Both the position numbers and the translations under genes were made by a program. From the NCBI RefSeq assembly GCF_900113445.1, contig NZ_FOPJ01000013.1, forward strand, positions 1,300 to 65,299: a stretch of 64,000 nt of DNA, read 5' to 3'. Numbering within the stretch: the stretch's first letter is position 1; every line of letters starts with the position of its first letter. The notes beneath the pieces were generated by a model that saw nothing but the letters and a program-made list of their open reading frames with translations, ran no database searches and was not told the origin of the DNA. Source of the DNA: Corynebacterium spheniscorum. GTDB taxonomy: Bacteria > Actinomycetota > Actinomycetes > Mycobacteriales > Mycobacteriaceae. Positions 17,031 through 25,721 of the stretch are shown piece after piece.

Positions 17031-18086
17031 ATGACCAGCGCAGATACCCTCTCCAATCTGATTGCTTATTTGGATAACCCCACTCCAACCTTGGAGGAAG
17101 CAATCGAGGTTTTCACCCCGCTCACCGTCGGTGATTATGACGATGTGCATATCGCCGCTTTGCTGTGCACCATCCGCACCCGAGGGGAAACCTTCGCCGA
17201 TATTGCCGGTGCTGCCAAAGCCTTCTTAGCTGCCGGCTGTCCCTTCCCAATCACCGGCAAGGGTCTGCTGGATACCGCCGGTACCGGTGGCGATGGCATG
17301 GACACCATCAATATCACCACCGCCGCCTCCCTGGTAGCTGCCGCTGGTGGTTGCAAGCTGGTGAAATGTGGCAACCGTTCAGTGAGCTCCAAGTCCGGTT
17401 CCGCGGATGTTCTTGAGGCCATGAATATTCCACTGGATTTAGATCCAGAACGCGCAGTACGCCAATTCGAAGCCTCAAATTTCACCTTCCTTTTCGCCCC
17501 GGCCTATAACCCTGCTGTGGCCCATGTGCAGCCGGTACGCCGCGCCTTGAAGGTACCCACGCTCTTTAATACCCTCGGCCCGGTTTTGGCCCCTGGCCGC
17601 CCGGAGTTCCAAATAATGGGTGTGGCTAACCCCAAGGTGGGCCGCATTATTGCTGAGGTATTCCGTGAGCTGGGCCGTACTCGCGCCATGGTGGTGCACG
17701 GTGATGGTGCCGATGAGTTAGCGGTGTGGGGTCCCTCCACCATCTGGGAGTTGGATGAATCCGGTGAGATCAAGGAATACACGGTCACCCCAGAAGACTT
17801 GGGTTCTAAGCGTCACTCGCTAGATGAACTACGCGGCGGGGATGCAGAAGAAAATGCCCGGCACCTCTATGCCGCCTTTGATGGCAGCGGCCCTGAAGCA
17901 CACCGTGATGCAATTGCGGTATCTGCTGGTGGCATGTTCTATGTGACTGGTCGGGTAGACACCCTGGCTGAGGGAACCGAGATGGCGCATAAGCTCATGG
18001 CCGATGGCACGGTCAGCCAGTGGCTGCGCCACCATGAGGAAGCCAACTATGGCGACGAGGAAGCCAGCAATGGGGGAGCTGACTAG
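17031..18086 (+). CDS. trpD: Anthranilate phosphoribosyltransferase
   Basis: TrpD joins anthranilate to phosphoribosyl pyrophosphate. The 351-residue product has the glycine-rich PRPP-binding motif DTAGTGGDGMDTINIT, the KCGNRSVSSKSGSADVLE segment and HGDGADEL, all typical for the family. ATG 17031 is preceded by AAGAAAGGA. A 120-base gap separates it from trpG, the largest inside the operon, so a second promoter is possible. trpCF follows after six bases. Confidence 0.97.
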   Translation: MTSADTLSNLIAYLDNPTPTLEEAIEVFTPLTVGDYDDVHIAALLCTIRTRGETFADIAGAAKAFLAAGCPFPITGKGLLDTAGTGGDGMDTINITTAASLVAAAGGCKLVKCGNRSVSSKSGSADVLEAMNIPLDLDPERAVRQFEASNFTFLFAPAYNPAVAHVQPVRRALKVPTLFNTLGPVLAPGRPEFQIMGVANPKVGRIIAEVFRELGRTRAMVVHGDGADELAVWGPSTIWELDESGEIKEYTVTPEDLGSKRHSLDELRGGDAEENARHLYAAFDGSGPEAHRDAIAVSAGGMFYVTGRVDTLAEGTEMAHKLMADGTVSQWLRHHEEANYGDEEASNGGAD

Positions 18087-18092
18087 ATCACC

Positions 18093-19694
18093 ATGAGTCA
18101 TCCTTTACCCACTGTTCTAGAAGGCATTGTTGCTACCCGGCGCGAACACCTAGCGGAGATCCGACAACGTATTGCGCATGTGGATCCCGCTACCCTCACG
18201 CCCTCGGATCGCTCCTTGGAGCAAAGCCTTGGTCGGCGCGGTGACAATAACTTCATTATGGAGTGCAAGGCGGCTTCACCTTCTTTAGGCATGATCCGCG
18301 AGCACTATGAACCAGGCATGATCGCGCGTATCTATTCGCGTTTCGCCGCAGGTATCTCGGTGCTGTGCGAACCAGAGCGTTTCGGCGGGGATTACGACCA
18401 CCTGGCGACCGTGAAGCGCAATACTCATCTGCCGGTGTTGTGCAAAGACTTCATCATTGATGAGGTGCAGATCCACGCGGCACGCTACTTCGGTGCCGAC
18501 GCGATCTTATTGATGCTCTCGGTACTCGATGATGAAGAATATGCCCGCCTGCATGCTGAGGCTGATCGCCTAGGCCTTGATGTGCTCACCGAAGTTATTG
18601 ATGAAGAAGAAGTAGCCCGCGCCATTAAGCTCGGGGCACGCATCTTCGGGGTAAACCATCGCAACCTGCATGATCTGAGCATCGATCTTTCTCGTTCCGC
18701 ACGGCTAGCTGAGCTGATTCCCCCGGGACGGGTGATTGTTTCGGAATCCGGTATCCGCGATAACGCCACCGTGCGTCGCCTAGGTGGGCACTCCTATGGT
18801 TTCTTAGTGGGCTCGCAGCTTAGCGCCCAACCAGATATTGACCTGGCTGCCCGTGAGCTTGTCTATGGCACGAATAAGGTGTGTGGGCTGCGCAGCGCAC
18901 ATGCTGCTCAGGCAGCTCGCGCCGCAGGTGCGGTCTACGGTGGCCTCATTTTTGAAGATGCCAGCCCGCGAAATGTTTCACGTGAAACCGCCCAAGAAAT
19001 CATGAAGCTCGAACCGGGGCTTCGCTATGTGCTGGTGTCTCGCCGAACCAGCGGTTACGGCGAGCTCCTAGAGAGCCTGCACCCAGATGCATCGAGCGAA
19101 GCTACGGGCACTGGCACCGACAGTGCAATACAAGACGCCCCCATCCATGCAGTGCAGGTGCACTCACCCTTCCAAGGTTCGCTTGCAGCTGAAGAAGAGC
19201 TCTTGCGCCAGGTTCGCGAGGAGTTAAAGAAGTATCCGGATATCCACATCTGGCGAGCACTGAATATGGAATACCCCGACGCCCCAAGCATTGCGGCTGT
19301 ACTGATCGAAAAAGGCCTCTGCGAACACTTAGTGCTAGATGCCGGTGATGGTGGCACGGGTCGTAGCTTCGATTGGTCCACTATCCCCACCGATGTGCGC
19401 AAACACGCATTATTAGCTGGGGGGATTAACCGTGAGAATCTGCATCAGGCCCTTAGCTTGGGCTGTGCCGGCCTGGATCTGAATTCTGGGGTGGAGTACC
19501 CAGCAACTGATGCCCACGGCACTAAGAGCGCCTGGGCTTATCACAAGAACGCTGCTGAGCTGCTCGATGTCTTCGAAGGCATCCGTCGCTTTAGCTACCA
19601 AAGCACCGACACCGCAGCCGACAGCCCCACAGCTAATAGCACCGCGGCCGACAGCCCCGCAACCACTACCACTGCCGAAGGGAAGCGCAGCTAA
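18093..19694 (+). CDS. trpCF: Bifunctional indole-3-glycerol phosphate synthase / phosphoribosylanthranilate isomerase
   Basis: Two TIM-barrel enzymes are fused in 533 residues. The N-terminal TrpC half (about 1-260) has MECKAASPSLG, VLCKDFIID, FGVNHRNL and VSESGI. The TrpF half (about 265-500) has KVCGLRS, GLIFEDASPRNVS and LLAGGINRENL. The two halves catalyse consecutive steps. The end is an Ala/Thr/Ser-rich tail of about 35 residues. A one-mismatch parS is read through as NVSRET at the start of the TrpF half. trpB starts at the next base, so the operon is tightly packed. Confidence 0.96.
   Translation: MSHPLPTVLEGIVATRREHLAEIRQRIAHVDPATLTPSDRSLEQSLGRRGDNNFIMECKAASPSLGMIREHYEPGMIARIYSRFAAGISVLCEPERFGGDYDHLATVKRNTHLPVLCKDFIIDEVQIHAARYFGADAILLMLSVLDDEEYARLHAEADRLGLDVLTEVIDEEEVARAIKLGARIFGVNHRNLHDLSIDLSRSARLAELIPPGRVIVSESGIRDNATVRRLGGHSYGFLVGSQLSAQPDIDLAARELVYGTNKVCGLRSAHAAQAARAAGAVYGGLIFEDASPRNVSRETAQEIMKLEPGLRYVLVSRRTSGYGELLESLHPDASSEATGTGTDSAIQDAPIHAVQVHSPFQGSLAAEEELLRQVREELKKYPDIHIWRALNMEYPDAPSIAAVLIEKGLCEHLVLDAGDGGTGRSFDWSTIPTDVRKHALLAGGINRENLHQALSLGCAGLDLNSGVEYPATDAHGTKSAWAYHKNAAELLDVFEGIRRFSYQSTDTAADSPTANSTAADSPATTTTAEGKRS
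18974..18989. promoter_or_regulatory. parS site 2 (15/16), inside trpCF
   Basis: TGTTTCACGTGAAACC differs from the palindrome only in the last base. It lies in coding sequence. Confidence 0.8.
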
Positions 19695-20999
19695 ATGAGC
19701 ACTCCTAATCACCCTGATTCCCCCACCCTCCTTCCGGCCTACTTCGGTGAGTTCGGTGGCCAATTCGTCCCAGAATCCCTCATCCCCGCTCTCGACCAAC
19801 TCGAGCGCGCCTTTGTCGACGCCATGTCCGACCAAGACTTCCTCGACGAGTTCCGCGGCTACCTCCGCAACTACCTCGGTCGCCCCACCCCGCTAACGGA
19901 ATGCCAAAACCTCCCGCTAGCAGGGGAGGGGAAGGGTCATACCCGCATCTTCCTTAAACGCGAAGATCTCGTGCATGGCGGCGCCCATAAAACCAACCAG
20001 GTCATCGGCCAGGTGTTGCTCGCAAAGCGCATGGGCAAAACCCGCATCATTGCTGAAACCGGCGCCGGCCAGCACGGCACCGCCACCGCTTTAGCCTGTG
20101 CGCTGCTCGGTCTTGAGTGCGTTATCTACATGGGTGCCAAGGATGTGGAACGCCAACAGCCCAATGTCTATCGCATGCAACTCCACGGCGCGAAAGTGGT
20201 GCCCGTCGACGCCGGTTCCGGGACCCTCAAAGATGCCGTCAATGAGGCGTTGCGCGATTGGACCGCTACCTTCCACGAGTCACATTATCTGCTGGGCACT
20301 GCCGCCGGCCCGCACCCCTTCCCAACCTTGGTCCGCGATTTCCACCGCGTGATCTCCGAGGAAGCAAAGCAACAGATTGTGGAACGCACCGGTGCACTAC
20401 CTGACGTGGTGGTGGCCTGTGTGGGCGGTGGTTCCAACGCCATCGGCATGTTCGCTGAGTTCATTGAGGAACCCTCCGTCGAGCTCGTGGGTGCCGAACC
20501 AGGCGGCCTAGGCCTTAATTCCGGTAAGCACGGCGCAACCATTTGCAATGGTCAGGTGGGTATTCTCCACGGTGCGCGCAGCTACCTCATGCGCACTGCT
20601 GATGGCCAGGTGGAGGAATCCTATTCCATCTCCGCAGGCCTGGATTACCCCGGTGTTGGTCCGCAGCACGCGCATCTAGCCGCCAGCGGTCGCGCCCGCT
20701 ATGTCGGCATCACTGACGCCGAAGCCCTCGAAGCCTTCCAGCTACTCAGCCTCTATGAAGGCATCATCCCGGCCCTGGAGTCCTCCCACGCCTTGGCTTA
20801 TGCCTTAAAGCGCGCCAAGTTGGCCGAAGAAGAGGGCAAGAATATCACCATCTTGGTCTCCCTCTCCGGCCGCGGCGATAAGGATGTCGACCACGTCCGC
20901 CGCACCCTCGAGGAGCACCCAGAATTGGTCATCAACAAGGACCTCCACCAATACGCCAACAGCAACGCCACCGCCAACACCGCCTCGAAGGAGCAGTGA
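19695..20999 (+). CDS. trpB: Tryptophan synthase beta chain
   Basis: TrpB condenses indole with serine in a PLP-dependent reaction. The 434-residue protein has the PLP lysine in [15 protein letters not shown] (Lys99), [13 protein letters not shown], the phosphate-binding [10 protein letters not shown] and [10 protein letters not shown]. Length is about 20-30 residues over the family norm because of a C-terminal Asn/Thr/Ala tail. ATG 19695 follows the trpCF stop directly and GGGAAG upstream can serve as a ribosome binding site. TrpA is the next gene and its partner in the alpha2-beta2 complex. Confidence 0.98.
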   Translation: MSTPNHPDSPTLLPAYFGEFGGQFVPESLIPALDQLERAFVDAMSDQDFLDEFRGYLRNYLGRPTPLTECQNLPLAGEGKGHTRIFLKREDLVHGGAHKTNQVIGQVLLAKRMGKTRIIAETGAGQHGTATALACALLGLECVIYMGAKDVERQQPNVYRMQLHGAKVVPVDAGSGTLKDAVNEALRDWTATFHESHYLLGTAAGPHPFPTLVRDFHRVISEEAKQQIVERTGALPDVVVACVGGGSNAIGMFAEFIEEPSVELVGAEPGGLGLNSGKHGATICNGQVGILHGARSYLMRTADGQVEESYSISAGLDYPGVGPQHAHLAASGRARYVGITDAEALEAFQLLSLYEGIIPALESSHALAYALKRAKLAEEEGKNITILVSLSGRGDKDVDHVRRTLEEHPELVINKDLHQYANSNATANTASKEQ

Positions 21000-21009
21000 T
21001 CACTCAGCC

Positions 21010-21858
21010 ATGACCACCTCTTATCGCTATGATCGCCTCTTCCAGGCCCTCCGCGAACGGAAAGAAGGCGCCTTCGTACCCTTCATCATGCTCGGCGACC
21101 CCAACCCAGACGCCTCCTTCGAGATCATCACCACCATTATCGAGGCAGGCGCCGATGCCCTCGAACTCGGCGTGCCCTTCTCCGACCCCGTCGCCGATGG
21201 TCCCACCATCCAGCGCTCTCACCTGCGCGCCCTGGATTCCGGGGTACATGTCGATGACGCCCTCGCCCTAATCAAGCGCATCCGCGAGGCCTACCAGGAT
21301 ATTCCCATAGGCATGCTCATCTACGGCAATGTGGCCTTCACCCGCGGTTTGGAGCAGTTCTACCGAGATTTCGCGGAAGCTGGCGCCGACTCCATCCTCA
21401 TCCCCGACGTCCCGGTCCGCGAAGGCGCTCCCTTCACCCAGGCCGCCGAGGCCGCCGGCATTGCCCCCATTTTCATTGCGCCCGCGCGTGCTTCGGAAAA
21501 GACCCTCGCCGGGGTGGCCGCCAATTCCCGCGGCTACATCTACGCCATTTCCCGCGATGGCGTTACCGGCACCGAGCGCACCTCCCAAACCGGTGGCCTG
21601 CGCGAAGTCGTCCAGAACATCGAAAAACACGGCGGCGCCCCCACCCTGCTCGGCTTCGGCATTTCCCAGCCGCAGCACGTTCGCGACGCCATCGAGGCCG
21701 GCGCGAGTGGCGCGATCACGGGTTCCGCGATCACCAATATCATCGCCGCGCATTGCATCGGCGAACACCCCAACCCCGCCCACATTGATGACATGGACGC
21801 CCTCAAGAAGGAACTCCGCGAGTTCGTCTCCGCGATGAAGGCCGCTACCCGCGCTTAG
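21010..21858 (+). CDS. trpA: Tryptophan synthase alpha chain
   Basis: TrpA cleaves indole-3-glycerol phosphate and passes indole to TrpB. ATG 21010 (MTTSYRYDRLFQALRE) is 10 bases after the trpB stop with GAAGGAG just upstream; a longer overlapping frame is not supported. In about 282 residues it shows the catalytic Glu and Asp in PFIMLGDPNPD and ALELGVPFSDPVADGPTIQ, and GFGISQPQHV in the phosphate-binding part. The operon ends here with a strong terminator. Confidence 0.97.
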   Translation: MTTSYRYDRLFQALRERKEGAFVPFIMLGDPNPDASFEIITTIIEAGADALELGVPFSDPVADGPTIQRSHLRALDSGVHVDDALALIKRIREAYQDIPIGMLIYGNVAFTRGLEQFYRDFAEAGADSILIPDVPVREGAPFTQAAEAAGIAPIFIAPARASEKTLAGVAANSRGYIYAISRDGVTGTERTSQTGGLREVVQNIEKHGGAPTLLGFGISQPQHVRDAIEAGASGAITGSAITNIIAAHCIGEHPNPAHIDDMDALKKELREFVSAMKAATRA

Positions 21859-21875
21859 TGCCGGCCTTCTTCCTA

Positions 21876-21907
21876 CCCCGTCGCCTCGGCGACGGGGTTT
21901 CGCTTTT
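21876..21907 (+). terminator. Terminator of the trp operon
   Basis: CCCCGTCGCC (21876-21885) pairs with GGCGACGGGG (21888-21897) and is followed by TTTCGCTTTT, 18 bases after the trpA stop. Confidence 0.88.
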
Positions 21908-21946
21908 CTCGAGACCCGGTGGCTAGGCTTTGCAAGCATGGCCACA

Positions 21947-21962
21947 TGTTTCACGTGAAACA
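21947..21962. promoter_or_regulatory. parS site 3 (perfect)
   Basis: TGTTTCACGTGAAACA, 16/16, intergenic after the trp operon. Confidence 0.92.
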
Positions 21963-22027
21963 CGGCAGACGACGGTGACTCTTCATCCCGGCGCGAGCAG
22001 TGAACACACAACCAACCTCTGCCTCAA

Positions 22028-22043
22028 TGTTTCACGTGAAACA
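22028..22043. promoter_or_regulatory. parS site 4 (perfect)
   Basis: TGTTTCACGTGAAACA, 16/16. It is paired with the site 81 bases to the left, the closest spacing in the window. Confidence 0.92.
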
Positions 22044-22222
22044 TCACCCACACCTCATTCAACACAGTGACGTTATCACCCCACATAGTAACTCACCGCC
22101 ATAACGTCCGAAATGAAAGTCCCCGCCACTTCCAACCCAACGATAGGCACTACCCATCACTATTGCAGGCACTTAAGTTGGGCTAACTAGCAACTCGCCA
22201 CGAAAACGGCATACTAGAGACT

Positions 22223-22681
22223 ATGACTGACTCTGTGCCCACCCCCTCATCAAACCCCAACCCCAACGCCACCGCCAACAGCGCTTCCCAGCGACTCAAA
22301 GATCTCGGCCAACACAGCTGCAGCCGCCGACTCTTCCTCCTAGGAACCGGCACCACCATCGCCGGTGCATTATTGGCGGCCTGTGGCAATGAAGCCCCCA
22401 CCGCAGAAGTCTCCGAAGCTGATGTTCCCGTCGGCTCCGCAGTCATCGTCGGCAACTTCATTGTTGCCCAACCCAAAGAGGGGCGCTTCGTCGCTTACTC
22501 CGCGGCCTGCCCACACCAGCGCTCCAAGATCACCAAGGTGCAAGGCGATACCGTCATGTGCACCGCCCACGGATCAGTTTTCCGCATTGATGACGGCTCC
22601 GTGGTTTCTGGTCCTTCCCGCGATCCGCTCTACCCAGCCTCGCTCTCGGAAAGCGATGGCACCCTGAACGTCAGCGGTTAA
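22223..22681 (+). CDS. Rieske 2Fe-2S protein with Tat/lipoprotein-like signal
   Basis: The 152-residue product has a twin-arginine-like N-region (SCSRRLFLLGTGTTIAG) ending in LLAACG, which fits a lipobox, so it is probably a Tat-exported lipoprotein. The mature part carries both Rieske cluster motifs, CPHQ (about 92-95) and CTAHG (about 112-116), spaced as in small ferredoxin-type Rieske proteins. The redox partner is unknown; no oxygenase or cytochrome bc gene is adjacent. ATG 22223 lies 7 nt after CATACT, a -10-like hexamer, and has no ribosome binding site, so the mRNA may be leaderless. Confidence 0.88.
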   Translation: MTDSVPTPSSNPNPNATANSASQRLKDLGQHSCSRRLFLLGTGTTIAGALLAACGNEAPTAEVSEADVPVGSAVIVGNFIVAQPKEGRFVAYSAACPHQRSKITKVQGDTVMCTAHGSVFRIDDGSVVSGPSRDPLYPASLSESDGTLNVSG

Positions 22682-22717
22682 AACCTCGACACCCCGCACA
22701 CAGATTCAGCTCTCTTC

Positions 22718-22772
22718 ACTCCATTGCCCGCACACGCTCGCTTAGGCGTCGCCGGGCAATGGAGTTCTTCAT
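22718..22772 (+). terminator. Terminator of the Rieske gene
   Basis: A perfect 13-bp stem (ACTCCATTGCCCG 22718-22730, CGGGCAATGGAGT 22753-22765) is followed by TCTTCATTCTC. Confidence 0.8.
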
Positions 22773-22863
22773 TCTCTAACCCACACACCAAACCAGCCCC
22801 AATCGCATGGCGGCAATAGGGGAGAGCTCCGCCACAGCTCACCCGACCTTTAGACTAAGGGGC

Positions 22864-23829
22864 ATGCTCAAGCGGTTGCCCAAAGTCGATATTCTGATTG
22901 TCCTTATTATCTGCGCGGTCATCTTGGCGATCATCTTCCCCGCGCGCGGCGCATTCGCCGAATGGTTTTCCATCGCCACCAGCATCGCCATCGCCATCCT
23001 TTTCTTCCTCTATGGCGCACGCCTATCCACTCAAGAGGCTCTGGCAGGTTTAAAAAATTGGAAGCTCCACCTCATCATTTTGGTCTTCACCTTCGTGGTC
23101 TTCCCGATTATCGGACTCGGGCTCAAACCCCTTGATAGCATCCTCGGCCACGAGCTCTACCTGGGCATTCTTTACCTCACCCTGGTTCCCTCCACAGTTC
23201 AAAGCTCGGTGGCTTTCACCAGTATCGCCCGCGGCAATGTCGCCGGCGCCATCGTGGCGGCCTCGGCATCAAACCTCGCAGGTGTTTTCCTCACCCCGCT
23301 ATTAGTCATGGCACTCATGTCCACCGGATCCGGTGTCCATGTGGATGGCCAAGTCTTCCTCGATATCGCCCTCCAACTCCTCGCCCCCTTCATCCTCGGG
23401 CAGCTACTGCGCCGCTGGGTGGGCAAGGTCGCTGCGAATAAAGGAACCAAGCTCGTGGACCGCGGCTCCATTGCCATGGTGGTCTATTCCGCCTTCTCCT
23501 CCGGTGTGGTTGCCGGCATCTGGTCCTCGGTATCCGCCCTACAGATCATTGCGCTCTGCGTCCTCGCAGTGGTGCTGGTGACCTTCATGCTGTGGCTGAC
23601 CCGCTTCGTACCTCAAAAGCTGGGATTCCCCGAAAAAGATGTCATCGCCATCGAGTTCTGCGGCACCAAGAAGTCTCTGGCTACCGGCCTACCGATGGCC
23701 TCGGTTATCTTCGGTGGTGCGAGCCTGGGCTTGCTCATTTTGCCCTTGATGATCTTCCACCAGATCCAACTGATGATGTGCTCCTGGCTAGCTGCCCGCT
23801 ATGCCAAAGAAAAAGCCGCCAAGCACTAA
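22864..23829 (+). CDS. Bile acid:sodium symporter family transporter
   Basis: This 321-residue protein has nine to ten hydrophobic helices. The family features are YLTLVPSTVQSSVAFTSIARGN and, near the end, EFCGTKKSLATGLPMASVIFG, which correspond to the crossed-over Na+-binding segments of SBF/ASBT-like transporters (the SBF-like group). The substrate is unknown; bacterial members carry organic anions or pantoate-like acids. ATG 22864 is favoured because TAGACT lies 7 bases before it, so it is probably leaderless. An upstream ATG at 22807 has no support. It is monocistronic with a terminator. Confidence 0.85.
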   Translation: MLKRLPKVDILIVLIICAVILAIIFPARGAFAEWFSIATSIAIAILFFLYGARLSTQEALAGLKNWKLHLIILVFTFVVFPIIGLGLKPLDSILGHELYLGILYLTLVPSTVQSSVAFTSIARGNVAGAIVAASASNLAGVFLTPLLVMALMSTGSGVHVDGQVFLDIALQLLAPFILGQLLRRWVGKVAANKGTKLVDRGSIAMVVYSAFSSGVVAGIWSSVSALQIIALCVLAVVLVTFMLWLTRFVPQKLGFPEKDVIAIEFCGTKKSLATGLPMASVIFGGASLGLLILPLMIFHQIQLMMCSWLAARYAKEKAAKH

Positions 23830-23864
23830 GGCCGCAGAGCAACTCGAATAGCAGACGCGCACAT

Positions 23865-23890
23865 AGCCCGGGGCAACAGCTCCGGGCTTT
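23865..23890 (+). terminator. Terminator of the SBF transporter gene
   Basis: AGCCCGG (23865-23871) pairs with CCGGGCT (23882-23888), followed by only a short T-run. It lies 35 bases after the stop. Confidence 0.6.
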
Positions 23891-24013
23891 AAGCTTGTCT
23901 GCACCACAGCCCAGCACACCGCCGACGCAGCCCAGCGTGCCCCCAACACACAAGGCCCAACACACCCACACAAGCGACACCGTCGCACCCACACACCCGC
24001 AGCATCTGAGAGA

Positions 24014-24349
24014 ATGTTTCACGTGAAACATCTCTACGTCCGCGTTGACCTAAAAATCCCCGGCATTACGCTTAGCCATATCGCCGAACTCGCTGAACTC
24101 AACACCCAAGCCTGCCGCCCGTTACGAATGATCCAGATCGGCCAAGAAGACGCCATTAGTGGTCTGGTTGATTGCCAGCAGGGGAGTCGCCAGGGAATCA
24201 TCGATGTCCCCAAAGACACCGTGCCGCATCCTAATGCCTACGCCGAGTTCGAGGATGTCCTCGCCACCGACCTCAGCGCCGAGGAGTTCGAAGCACTATG
24301 GCAAGAAGCCCGCGTACTCTTCCCCGAGCACAAGGACCAGGCCCTCTAA
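24014..24349 (+). CDS. Small conserved-looking cytoplasmic protein of unknown function
   Basis: The 111-residue product (MFHVKHLYVRVDLKIPGITL ...) is acidic, has no signal or membrane segment and ends FEALWQEARVLFPEHK. I do not recognise it with certainty; the layout resembles small DUF6881-type proteins, but this is weak. Codon use and length support a real gene. The ATG lies at the very edge of a perfect parS, so the first codons are the palindrome itself. GTG inside parS (24023) is an alternative start. ParB bound here could affect its expression. Confidence 0.5.
   Translation: MFHVKHLYVRVDLKIPGITLSHIAELAELNTQACRPLRMIQIGQEDAISGLVDCQQGSRQGIIDVPKDTVPHPNAYAEFEDVLATDLSAEEFEALWQEARVLFPEHKDQAL
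24015..24030. promoter_or_regulatory. parS site 5 (perfect), at a start codon
   Basis: TGTTTCACGTGAAACA, 16/16, begins one base into the presumed start codon of the small gene. Confidence 0.92.
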
Positions 24350-24375
24350 CACCAAGCGGTCTAAGACCGCACGCT

Positions 24376-24750
24376 CTAAAACCCACCCACATTCAGCATC
24401 AACATATAGGCAACCGTCCCGCCAATAATGCTTAATGCCGCATCCCGGCGCAGCGCATGAAGCAACACCGTCACCCCAACCCCCACCAGGCTGGCAATAA
24501 TCGACTGCCCCTGCAGCACCACCTCGGTGTGCAAGGTATACACCGCCAGCACCGTCATCACCCCCACCGGCATGGTGTAGCCCAGAAGCTTCACAAAACC
24601 ACTGTTCTTTAGTAACGCCAACGCCGAAAAGGGCAGTTGCCGAAGCACCATCGTCACCACGGCTGCCGGAATCAACACCGCTAGCACCCCGCCTAAACTC
24701 ACACCGTCTGGCAACCCATAGGCCCCAGCGGCACACACCAGCTGATTCAC
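24376..24750 (-). CDS. brnE: Branched-chain amino acid exporter small subunit (AzlD/BrnE-like)
   Basis: This 124-residue membrane protein has about four helices, with the AzlD-like features VLIPAAVVTMVLRQLPFSAL and the late VGVGVTVLLHALRRDAALSIIGGTVAYML. With the large subunit it forms an exporter for isoleucine, leucine, valine and methionine; the pair is called BrnFE in Corynebacterium glutamicum. It overlaps the upstream gene by four bases, which indicates coupling. No lrp regulator gene is visible beside it. Confidence 0.85.
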   Translation of the reverse strand: MNQLVCAAGAYGLPDGVSLGGVLAVLIPAAVVTMVLRQLPFSALALLKNSGFVKLLGYTMPVGVMTVLAVYTLHTEVVLQGQSIIASLVGVGVTVLLHALRRDAALSIIGGTVAYMLMLNVGGF

Positions 24751-25550
24751 TTGCGCTCACCCTCATCAGCATTGGGGTATTCCACCACGGTTTCGCCCAA
24801 CGCTCCACGCGCACCGTGCTTCTTCCCACGCCACTCAAAGGCACGATCCACCCGCGGCATCCAATAACGCAGCAACAAAAAGCCCACATAGAGCGTCAGC
24901 CCGGCCACCATCATTTGCTTCGGCAACACCCACGCGCTGAGCACCGAAAGCGCAATCGCCATCAAAGGCAAAGACCAATCCGGGTTCGTCCTAAACGACT
25001 CCCACGCCAGCACAATAAAAAGTGCCGTCAACGCAAACTCCGCACCACGCAGACCCTGCAAAAAATTTTCCCCCAACAGCGCACCCACAATCCCCGGAAT
25101 CACCCACAAGGATTGACACAGAATCTGAATGGTCAGCAGCCGCGTCCCACTAATCTTCCCCGGCGGCCGCGCCGACACAATCGCATAGGCCTCATCAATC
25201 AGCCCATAGGTCGAATACACCCGGCCCAGTTTCGACTTAATCTGCGAACGCGGAAAAGTCAGCCCATAAAACACATGCCGAAAATTCACCAAAAAGGTCG
25301 TCAGCGCCGCACTTAAGGGCCCCACACCAGCGGTGACCAGACCAATCGCTAAAAACTCCATGCTCCCCGCAAAAATCATCAGCGAGAAAATCGGAGTCCA
25401 CCACCACGCAAACCCGGACTGCGTCATCAGCACACCAAACGCCAGCCCCAGCGGAATCAACCCCAAACCAACCGCCCAGGATTCCCTAATCCCGGCGCGA
25501 ATCTCCTCAGCACGCGTCGCACCAACCTCCGCCGTCACCACATCCTCCAC
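24747..25550 (-). CDS. brnF: Branched-chain amino acid exporter large subunit (AzlC/BrnF-like)
   Basis: This 267-residue membrane protein has typical AzlC signatures: GIRESWAVGLGLIPLGLAFG near the N-terminus, FAGSMEFLAIGL, NFRHVFYGLTF and YGLIDEAYAI. It is the large subunit of the two-part amino acid exporter with the next gene. The basic/acidic C-terminal tail after the last helix is short. The gene pair is divergent from the parS at 25626. Upstream sequence is AT-rich with no obvious operator. Confidence 0.9.
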   Translation of the reverse strand: MEDVVTAEVGATRAEEIRAGIRESWAVGLGLIPLGLAFGVLMTQSGFAWWWTPIFSLMIFAGSMEFLAIGLVTAGVGPLSAALTTFLVNFRHVFYGLTFPRSQIKSKLGRVYSTYGLIDEAYAIVSARPPGKISGTRLLTIQILCQSLWVIPGIVGALLGENFLQGLRGAEFALTALFIVLAWESFRTNPDWSLPLMAIALSVLSAWVLPKQMMVAGLTLYVGFLLLRYWMPRVDRAFEWRGKKHGARGALGETVVEYPNADEGERK

Positions 25551-25625
25551 AATCCGCCAAAAAATTTTTTCCGATCTAGTCTAAGCCCCACCCCCTCCCC
25601 ACCACGCAGCCGCCCCACCACGGGT

Positions 25626-25641
25626 GGTTTCACGTGAAACA
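25626..25641. promoter_or_regulatory. parS site 6 (15/16)
   Basis: GGTTTCACGTGAAACA, one mismatch in the first base, intergenic between brnF and the Ltp-like genes. Confidence 0.85.
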
Positions 25642-25721
25642 TTGCTCTCCTAGAGCTCGGGTACCCGGGGTGCTGCCCTCCCTTGGGCCCACGGCACAGG
25701 GCTGAGCTAGACGACGGTGAT

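Larger units (their letters stand above)
21908..22222. other. Intergenic region with two parS sites
   Basis: No gene was found. It holds parS at 21947 and 22028, 81 bases apart, and the upstream region of the Rieske gene. Confidence 0.6.

Noticed and set aside
21268-22011. Open frame of 247 codons opposite to trpA
   Set aside because: It is a shadow of trpA and starts inside the parS region, without a start signal.
23735-24031. Small open frame starting MFHVKH on the minus strand
   Set aside because: Its start is only the parS palindrome read on the other strand; the rest is Cys/Val-rich and not convincing.
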